DNA of 56,650 nt from Secundilactobacillus malefermentans DSM 5705 = KCTC 3548 (GTDB lineage: Bacteria; Bacillota; Bacilli; Lactobacillales; Lactobacillaceae). How positions within the stretch are numbered: the first letter of the stretch is position 1; each line of letters opens with the position of its first letter. Positions 50,911 to 56,650 of this stretch are shown in pieces. Both the position numbers and the translations under genes were made by a program. The stretch covers positions 1-56,650 of the forward strand of contig NZ_AZGJ01000007.1 of assembly GCF_001436395.1 (NCBI RefSeq). The letters run 5' to 3'. The notes under the pieces are model-generated. The model ran no database searches. It was not told the DNA's origin and was given only the letters and a program-made list of their open reading frames with translations.

Positions 50911-52842
50911 ATGAGCTTTCTAGAGCTAAAAGATATTCATAAATCTTACTATGTTAATAAAGAGGAATTTAAAGTTTTAAAGGGGATCAACCTGTCGTTT
51001 GAACGAGGGGAATTCGTTTCAATCTTGGGTGAATCTGGTGGCGGTAAAACGACACTGATGAACATCATCGGTGGCCTAGATGCCCGCTATACCGGGGAAG
51101 TCTTGCTAAATGGCAAGTCCCTTCGCGATAATAATGAGAAGAAGTGGGATGCCTATCGGCGCGAAACAATCGGTTTTATTTTCCAAAACTTCCACTTAAT
51201 TAGTCACCTCAGCATTTTGGATAACGTCATGGTGTCCCTTGAAATGACCAAGCTCTCTCGGAAGGAACAGCTGGCGCGGGCCAAGGAACTTCTTGAGAAG
51301 GTTGGCTTGAAGGAACACATTCACAAGTATCCAAACCAGATTTCGGGTGGGCAAAAGCAGCGGGTCGCCATCGCGCGGGCGTTAGCGTCAGATCCCGAAA
51401 TCATCATCGCCGATGAGCCAACCGGTGCGCTGGATTCTCAGAATACCAAGGAAATCATGGCCTTGCTCGATGATATTGCCAAGGATGACAAACTCGTCAT
51501 CACCGTGACCCACTCACAAGAGGTTGCTAACCACGGAACTCGAATTGTCCATATGGAAGATGGTCAGATTGATCAAGATGACCACATCAAGGAAACCTTC
51601 CCAGTTTCCGACAATCCGGAAGTGCTGCCAACAAAGCGCTTAGGATTTGGTGCGACCGTCAAAATGGCGTTGAAGCACATGCGCTACAATTTGACGCGAA
51701 ATATTTTGATTATTTTTGGTGCGTCAATCGGGATTTTCTCCGTGCTACTGATGTTGGGACTGGGAACTGGGGTCAAAGGGTACATCAACCACGAAATTTA
51801 TTCGCAGGTGAACCCAACTTCAGTTCAAGTTGCGCAGAAGACGAATAGTCAAAAGCCGGCAAAGACGGAAATGACGCAGTCTGATGCTGATAAATTTGCC
51901 AAAATTAAGAACGTTAAAAATGCCAAATTGGGCTATTACGCTTCTGGTGCCACGGTCAATTATAATAAGACCAACGCGCAGCTCCAATTTGTGCAAACTA
52001 AGAATAGTACCATGATGGCCAAGAACCTGAAGAAGGGGAATCAACCTAAGTCTGGCGAAATTGCCATCACCAAGGCGGTTGCTAAGAAGTTCAATAAAAA
52101 GAATCCGAACCAGATGATTGGTAAAAAGATTACGTTCTACTTGCCTGGACTTAAGGCCAACAACCAACCAGTGACGATGAAGAAGTCACTGAAGGTTTCG
52201 GGCATCGTTGCGGATAGTAACGGTCCCGTCATCACCTTTAACACGATTAAATCCTTATATAAGGAAAACAACGTCAAATTTTACCCGAACTTTGTGACGG
52301 TTAAGATTAACGAAGTTGGTAACGTTGATAAGGTTCAAGACAAGATTAAGGCTTACAAAAATAGCGACAACAAGGGTAAGGCCCAGTATCAAATTACGGG
52401 TGTCGGTTCAATCGTTGATACACTGAATACTTATATCCAGTTAGCCGTCTACGTGCTTGCCGGAATCGCCGGAATTTCACTGCTTGTTTCAGCCATCATG
52501 ATTATTGTGGTGCTGTACATCAGTGTGACGGAGCGGACGAAGGAAATCGGGATTTTGCGGGCGCTTGGTGTTCGTAAGGGTGATATTCGAAACTTGTTTA
52601 TTTCTGAAGCGTTCTTCCTGGGACTGTTCTCAAGTATTCTTGCGCTAATCTTCGGTTACTTGGCGCAATGGGGAATCAACGCAATCTCGGATAGTGCGAT
52701 TAATTACTCGCTGGTTGGCATTACGGCGGGGTACGCAACGTTTGGAATTGTGATTTCAGTTGTGATTAGCTTGTTAGCGGCCCTCGCACCGTCGAGAAGA
52801 GCGGCAAAGATGGATCCAATTGAAGCATTGTCGTATGAGTAA
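50911..52842 (+). CDS. MacB-like ABC transporter, fused ATPase and permease
   Basis: 643 residues. ABC domain (about 1-235) with Walker [10 protein letters not shown], signature QISGGQKQR, Walker [14 protein letters not shown]; then the MacB/FtsX permease with one membrane segment near 262-285, an extracytoplasmic domain (about 290-505) and three segments at the end. Such mechanotransmitter transporters export peptides or drive cell-envelope stress responses. GGGAGG precedes ATG. A TATACT box lies near 50857. Confidence 0.92.
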   Translation: MSFLELKDIHKSYYVNKEEFKVLKGINLSFERGEFVSILGESGGGKTTLMNIIGGLDARYTGEVLLNGKSLRDNNEKKWDAYRRETIGFIFQNFHLISHLSILDNVMVSLEMTKLSRKEQLARAKELLEKVGLKEHIHKYPNQISGGQKQRVAIARALASDPEIIIADEPTGALDSQNTKEIMALLDDIAKDDKLVITVTHSQEVANHGTRIVHMEDGQIDQDDHIKETFPVSDNPEVLPTKRLGFGATVKMALKHMRYNLTRNILIIFGASIGIFSVLLMLGLGTGVKGYINHEIYSQVNPTSVQVAQKTNSQKPAKTEMTQSDADKFAKIKNVKNAKLGYYASGATVNYNKTNAQLQFVQTKNSTMMAKNLKKGNQPKSGEIAITKAVAKKFNKKNPNQMIGKKITFYLPGLKANNQPVTMKKSLKVSGIVADSNGPVITFNTIKSLYKENNVKFYPNFVTVKINEVGNVDKVQDKIKAYKNSDNKGKAQYQITGVGSIVDTLNTYIQLAVYVLAGIAGISLLVSAIMIIVVLYISVTERTKEIGILRALGVRKGDIRNLFISEAFFLGLFSSILALIFGYLAQWGINAISDSAINYSLVGITAGYATFGIVISVVISLLAALAPSRRAAKMDPIEALSYE

Positions 52843-52858
52843 AATTTAAATTAGAGAG

Positions 52859-52892
52859 AAGTAGCTACCAGATTCTGGTGGCTATTTTTTTG
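52859..52892 (+). terminator. Terminator of the MacB-like gene
   Basis: GTAGCTACCAG and CTGGTGGCTAT arms, T7 tract. Confidence 0.85.
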
Positions 52893-53004
52893 TTTGAAAA
52901 TCACAGCAACGCGTTTTCATTTATTTTGTGAAGAAATGTTTTATTAAGCATTTCTAACAAAGCCGTTGACTTATCAAATTTTCTTAACAGGCTTCATAAT
53001 AGTC

Positions 53005-53092
53005 TATAATTAATTTTAATGGACACTGCTCCACGAATTGACAGCATGAAAACCCTTGAAATTATTTTCAAAGTGGATAAACTTTATCCACG
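53005..53092 (+). promoter_or_regulatory. rrf2 promoter and palindromic operator
   Basis: TATAAT at 53005-53010 with a weak -35. Downstream GTGGATAAACTTTATCCAC (53074-53092) is a perfect palindrome with 9-bp arms, 39 bases before the rrf2 start. TTGAAA/TTTCAA at 53058-53073 is a second palindrome. Likely target of the Rrf2 protein itself. Confidence 0.7.
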
Positions 53093-53131
53093 AATACTAA
53101 ATGAAAATTAAAAGAAAGGGGCACCCACATC

Positions 53132-53614
53132 ATGAAATTTAAATCCGGAATCGAACAAACACTTTGCATTTTAACAATGTTGGCACTCCAAAAGAATTCA
53201 AAGCCAGTGCGCAGTTCACTGATTAGTGGACGTTTGGCTGTTTCAGACTCCTACCTAAAAAAGATTATGCGTCAACTTGTTGTGTTCGGACTGGTTACTT
53301 CAGATTCTGGGCGCGAAGGCGGATTCCGCTTAGCCAGGCCTCTTTCGAAGATTACCTTGTTAGATGTTTTTGATGTGATTGAGGGAAAGGCACAGTTTGC
53401 GCAGTCAAGCGGGCTTTCATGCCAAGTCTTTTCTGATCATGTGCAGGACCTGAATCGCAAAGATGCGCTAATGAACGCATTTGGAGAAGCAGAACAACTC
53501 TATCGCAAACGATTAAAGCAATTTAACCTAGGTCAATTACTGACAATTGACCATCAGGTAGACTGGGAATCAATTATAAAAGTTGGGAGGGAACACCTTA
53601 ATGTCACTACTTAA
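53132..53614 (+). CDS. Rrf2-family transcriptional regulator
   Basis: 160 residues. Winged helix at the N-terminus (SSLISGRLAVSDSYLKKIMRQLVVFGLV) and the Rrf2 signature SGREGGFRLARPLSKITLLDVFDVIEG. Only two cysteines (about residues 12 and 97), so the three-Cys iron-sulfur site of IscR/NsrR types is absent and another signal must be sensed. Its last codons overlap the start of the YhgE gene by 14 bases; it probably controls that gene. Confidence 0.9.
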   Translation: MKFKSGIEQTLCILTMLALQKNSKPVRSSLISGRLAVSDSYLKKIMRQLVVFGLVTSDSGREGGFRLARPLSKITLLDVFDVIEGKAQFAQSSGLSCQVFSDHVQDLNRKDALMNAFGEAEQLYRKRLKQFNLGQLLTIDHQVDWESIIKVGREHLNVTT

Positions 53615-56327
53615 AGCCGAATGGAAAAGCATGATTTCAAAACGTTGGACGCGGATTGTCATGGTTGCACTGATTTTCATTCCTTCATTATATGCCGTCA
53701 TTTTCCTAGCATCATTGTGGGATGCATACGGTAAACTCTCTGATTTGCCGGTTGCCATTGTTAACCAGGATAAAACAGTTAGTTTAAATGGAACTAAAAC
53801 AAACGTCGGAAATCGACTTGTTAAAAATTTGCACAATAATAACGGACTCAAATGGGAGTACTTGAACAGTGAATCCAAGGCTGACAAGGGTTTGAAGGAT
53901 GGTAAGTACTATATGGTCTTGACCATTCCAAAGGACTTTTCGAAGAATTCGACAACTGTTCTAAATAAGACCCCTAAGCAAATGGATCTTAGTTACAAGA
54001 CGGCGGCTGGTCATAGTTTCATCGGTGAAAAGATGACGACGAGTGCTGCCACCCAGCTGAAAAACAAGGTTTCCGCGCAGGTTACGAAAACTTACGCAAA
54101 GACAATGTTTGATGCCGTTAAATCTGCTGGTTCTGGCCTGACCAAAGCCAGCAATGGTGCCGGGAAGTTGGATAAGGGAACGGAAAAGCTCGAAGCTGGC
54201 GACAAGACGCTGAATGATGGGCTCCAAACCCTTTCAACAAGTACCTTGAAGTTCAAGAGTGGGGCGGACACATTTGATACCAGCCTTGGAACCTACATCA
54301 AGGGTGTGTCAAAAGTTAATAGTGGTGCTAAGCAAGTTAGTACGGGTCTAAACCAGTACGTTGCTGGGGTTGCCACTCTGAACGGTGGTGCCGGAACGCT
54401 CTCTGATGGCTTAACCAAGCTAGGCAAACAGGTTAGCCCACTTGCCAAAGGGGTTGACCAACTGAATACGGGGGCCAAGAAATTGGACACCGGTTTAACG
54501 ACCTATACAAATGGTGTTAAACAAGTTTATACGGGGGCAAATAGCTTAAGTGACGGCTTAATTCAACTTCGAGATGGATCAACTCAGCTCGCAGGTGGAA
54601 TGGATACGTTAGACGCCACACTGAAGGCCAACTCCGCTAAGATTGACGCCTTAAGCGGTGAACTTACCAAAGGTCAAACGGAGCTGAAAGAGGCTCAGAC
54701 GGCTTTTGATCAAATTAACGTTAAGGTTGATGATATTCTCAATCAGACGGATCAAGGAAAAGATATCGACTCAGTCGTGACGCTTGCCACTAATCTGCAG
54801 ACACAACTTAGTGGTCTTTCTGAAGAGTCCAATTTGACGCAATTACGTAAAATGGCCAATGATCCTAATTTGACGAGTGAACAACAATCACAACTTAATG
54901 GCGTCATTAGTGATATGAAAGATCGCCAAACGAAAATCAATGCGATTTCGTCTGATGTTAAGTCAATCAAAACGGCCGCTGACAGCTTAACTGGCAGTTC
55001 AAGCAACACGACTGCCGGAGAAGTTGCGGCTATTCAGTCGACGCTTCAAACGAAATTAAACGAATTAAACTCGGCATTAACCGCCGGATCAAACAGTATG
55101 ACACAGTTCGCACAGCTTCAATCTGGGGTTAGTCAGTTAACCACGGCATCACACAAGCTGAACAGTGGCCTGATTACCGCAACCAACAGTCAGAACCTTG
55201 GCAAACTTGTGACCGGAATTGGGACGCTTAACAATAGCTCTAGCCAATTGACGAGTGGCGCTAACCAAATCTACGCCGGAACCAGTCAAATGGCCGGCAA
55301 GATGCCAACGTTGACGTCTGGTGTTAACCAGCTCGTTAGTGGTGGCCGACAGGTTGCCAGCGGGACAAGTCAGTTGAATTCCAAGAGTGGTCAACTGTCA
55401 TCAGGTGCTGCTGCGGTTGCTTCTGGTACCCAACAACTAGCTTCAAATGGCACTAAACTTCAAAATGGTGCAGATACGATTGATTCAAGTGCTGGCCAAT
55501 TAGCGACCGGTGCCGGCAAACTTGCCAGCGGTTCTAAGACTCTCAACAGTGGCCTTGGGACGTTAGGCGACGGAACGCACACACTTCACACGCAGTTAGC
55601 AGCTGGTGCCAAGCAAGTCGCTAAGTTAAAGGCAACACCTAAGACGTACAAAATGATGTCAACACCCGTTAAGGAAGATCATGATGAAACGGCTCCCGTT
55701 GAAAATAACGGAACTGGGATGACGCCATACATGATCTCAGTCGGACTATTCGTTGGTGGCTTAACGTTCACCATCATGTATGACCTATATTCACCACGTA
55801 AGTACCCTAACAAGGGGTCTGCTTGGTGGGCAAGTAAAGCGTCAGTTGTTGGCGCAATGGCTATTTTGCAGTCGATTGCGGTTGTCAGCTTGCTGATGAT
55901 TGTCGACGGATTGCATCCATTGCATCCATGGGCAACGTTTGGCGTTACATTACTGACGGCGCTTGCGTTCCTCAGTCTGATATCGTTATTCGCGGTAGCG
56001 CTCGGTAAGGTCGGGTCGTTCATCATGTTAGTCTTCATGGTGCTACAACTATCAGGATCTGCCGGGACGTATCCAATCGAATTATCAAACGGGTTCTTCG
56101 AGGCCATCCACGGATGGTTGCCGATGACGTACTCGATTGATGCCTTGCGGAATACACTGTCGATTGGCGGACCAATTGGCAAAGACGTGCTGTACTTGTT
56201 CGTCATGCTGATTGTCAGCAACCTGCTATGGCTCGGATTCTACTTTGTTAAGCATCTTCATTTCCGTTTCCAAGATGATGGAACATGGACGGAAGACCAT
56301 ACCGGAATTCTAGATAAAATTAGATAA
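53601..56327 (+). CDS. YhgE/Pip family large membrane protein
   Basis: About 908 residues. One N-terminal membrane segment (about 20-40), a very long extracellular part (about 45-690) rich in repeated L-x2-G-x3-L units (LDKGTEKLEAGDKTLNDGL, LASGSKTLNSGLGTLGDG) that would form a long helical stalk, then about five C-terminal membrane segments of ABC-2 type. This matches YhgE/phage infection protein and EsaA. ATG 53601 follows GGGAGGG and overlaps the Rrf2 gene. Role may be phage receptor, export or envelope function; unknown here. Confidence 0.92.
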   Translation: MSLLKAEWKSMISKRWTRIVMVALIFIPSLYAVIFLASLWDAYGKLSDLPVAIVNQDKTVSLNGTKTNVGNRLVKNLHNNNGLKWEYLNSESKADKGLKDGKYYMVLTIPKDFSKNSTTVLNKTPKQMDLSYKTAAGHSFIGEKMTTSAATQLKNKVSAQVTKTYAKTMFDAVKSAGSGLTKASNGAGKLDKGTEKLEAGDKTLNDGLQTLSTSTLKFKSGADTFDTSLGTYIKGVSKVNSGAKQVSTGLNQYVAGVATLNGGAGTLSDGLTKLGKQVSPLAKGVDQLNTGAKKLDTGLTTYTNGVKQVYTGANSLSDGLIQLRDGSTQLAGGMDTLDATLKANSAKIDALSGELTKGQTELKEAQTAFDQINVKVDDILNQTDQGKDIDSVVTLATNLQTQLSGLSEESNLTQLRKMANDPNLTSEQQSQLNGVISDMKDRQTKINAISSDVKSIKTAADSLTGSSSNTTAGEVAAIQSTLQTKLNELNSALTAGSNSMTQFAQLQSGVSQLTTASHKLNSGLITATNSQNLGKLVTGIGTLNNSSSQLTSGANQIYAGTSQMAGKMPTLTSGVNQLVSGGRQVASGTSQLNSKSGQLSSGAAAVASGTQQLASNGTKLQNGADTIDSSAGQLATGAGKLASGSKTLNSGLGTLGDGTHTLHTQLAAGAKQVAKLKATPKTYKMMSTPVKEDHDETAPVENNGTGMTPYMISVGLFVGGLTFTIMYDLYSPRKYPNKGSAWWASKASVVGAMAILQSIAVVSLLMIVDGLHPLHPWATFGVTLLTALAFLSLISLFAVALGKVGSFIMLVFMVLQLSGSAGTYPIELSNGFFEAIHGWLPMTYSIDALRNTLSIGGPIGKDVLYLFVMLIVSNLLWLGFYFVKHLHFRFQDDGTWTEDHTGILDKIR

Positions 56328-56382
56328 AATCATGAGTCAATATGTGCCGGAAAATACTGGGGATATGCTAGTATATGGGTGA

Positions 56383-56564
56383 GGAAACCGAGATGAGGTT
56401 TCCAGGTTAGATATTAGCTAAGAGGACGAACAAACCCTAATTAAGTAACTTTTTCTATGATCTTTGCATGTCATATATATGTTTAAGCACAACCCCTACC
56501 TCAAGTCACTCTTAGCCCTTAATATAGATGCGTCTCCCAGAAATGGGGGGCGTGTTTTTTTGTG
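56383..56564 (+). ncRNA. Candidate structured RNA or 3' UTR after yhgE
   Basis: No ORF. Local hairpin GGAAACC/GGTTTCC (56383/56397), long-range perfect pairing GCTAAGAG/CTCTTAGC (56417/56509), a C-rich stretch ACCCCTACCTC (56491-56501) and a strong terminator (GCGTCTCCC/GGGGGGCGT, T7) at 56529-56562. A TATGCT box lies at 56364-56369, with a poor -35. It could be a small RNA or only the 3' end of the yhgE message. Confidence 0.4.
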
Positions 56565-56590
56565 GAACTCGTTTAAGCTATACAACAGTA

Positions 56591-56650
56591 AGGTGATGCT
56601 TTGCTTCACCAGTTTTCCTAACGGAACGCCATGCACCTTTTCCAAGCCAA
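56591..56650. repeat. Partial R3-type repeat at the window edge
   Basis: After a GGTGA/TCACC hairpin, TTCCTAACGGAACGCC-TGCA and AGCCAA match the element at 14086-14124. It runs off the right end of the window. Confidence 0.6.

Noticed and set aside
55679-56221. 180-residue minus-strand ORF inside yhgE
   Set aside because: Antisense shadow of the C-terminal membrane region of YhgE.
53601-56327. YhgE as part of a type VII secretion locus
   Set aside because: The repeats and layout match YhgE/EsaA, but no EssC, EsxA or other type VII gene is in the window.

Overview
The window looks like chromosomal DNA of a lactic acid bacterium of the family Lactobacillaceae. Reasons: strong AGGAGG-type ribosome binding sites with many TTG and some GTG starts, T-box leaders in front of transporters, a DUF4811-type partner next to an MFS exporter, tandem L-2-hydroxyisocaproate dehydrogenase-like genes, a short-chain dehydrogenase very close to the R-specific alcohol dehydrogenases of Lactobacillus brevis/kefiri, and CadD, DinJ-YafQ and YhgE/Pip homologues. 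The species cannot be fixed from the sequence. There is no rRNA, tRNA, CRISPR array, transposase or phage gene, so this is mostly an ordinary core/accessory mosaic.

Layout. 1-5.6 kb: multidrug exporter with a small partner, an orphan XRE regulator, an amino acid permease that apparently starts at ATT, a tandem repeat, a UspA protein and a PEBP-like protein. 5.7-11.9 kb: two tandem M20 deacylases, a C39-like exported peptidase, Ohr, a Ser-rich anchored protein, an aldo/keto reductase. 11.9-22 kb: two T-box transporters (OppA with a Met-type specifier, NhaC with a Tyr-type specifier) flank a redox and stress block: a MarR-controlled disulfide reductase, DinJ-YafQ toxin-antitoxin, a NADH oxidase/peroxidase with a PerR-like box, and CadD. 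22-24.7 kb: ABC exporter with a TetR regulator in one operon. 24.7-28.6 kb: purine interconversion genes guaC, purA and purB with PurBox-like sites. 28.6-35.8 kb: hydrolases, phosphatases, ArsC, acetyltransferase and an S9 peptidase preceded by an unlisted 28-residue ORF. 35.9-43.7 kb: small hypotheticals, nucleoside hydrolase, DNA glycosylase, glycerol kinase, a Fic-like protein without its catalytic His, small membrane proteins. 43.7-50.7 kb: RlmD without Fe-S cysteines, aldo/keto reductase, an alcohol dehydrogenase with a Rex/CRP-like operator, DegV and two HicDH-like dehydrogenases. 50.9-56.6 kb: MacB-like ABC transporter, Rrf2 regulator with a perfect palindrome, YhgE/Pip giant membrane protein, and a possible structured RNA.

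The most interesting signals lie between genes. Several regulators sit beside recognisable operators (MarR, DinJ, TetR, Rrf2; PerR-, PurR-, Rex- and CcpA-like sites without the regulator gene nearby). Dispersed structured intergenic elements recur, and one family shows compensatory base changes between its copies. Several tiny ORFs with strong Shine-Dalgarno sequences are present, including one after each T-box terminator and one behind a full promoter and in front of a terminator upstream of the S9 peptidase.
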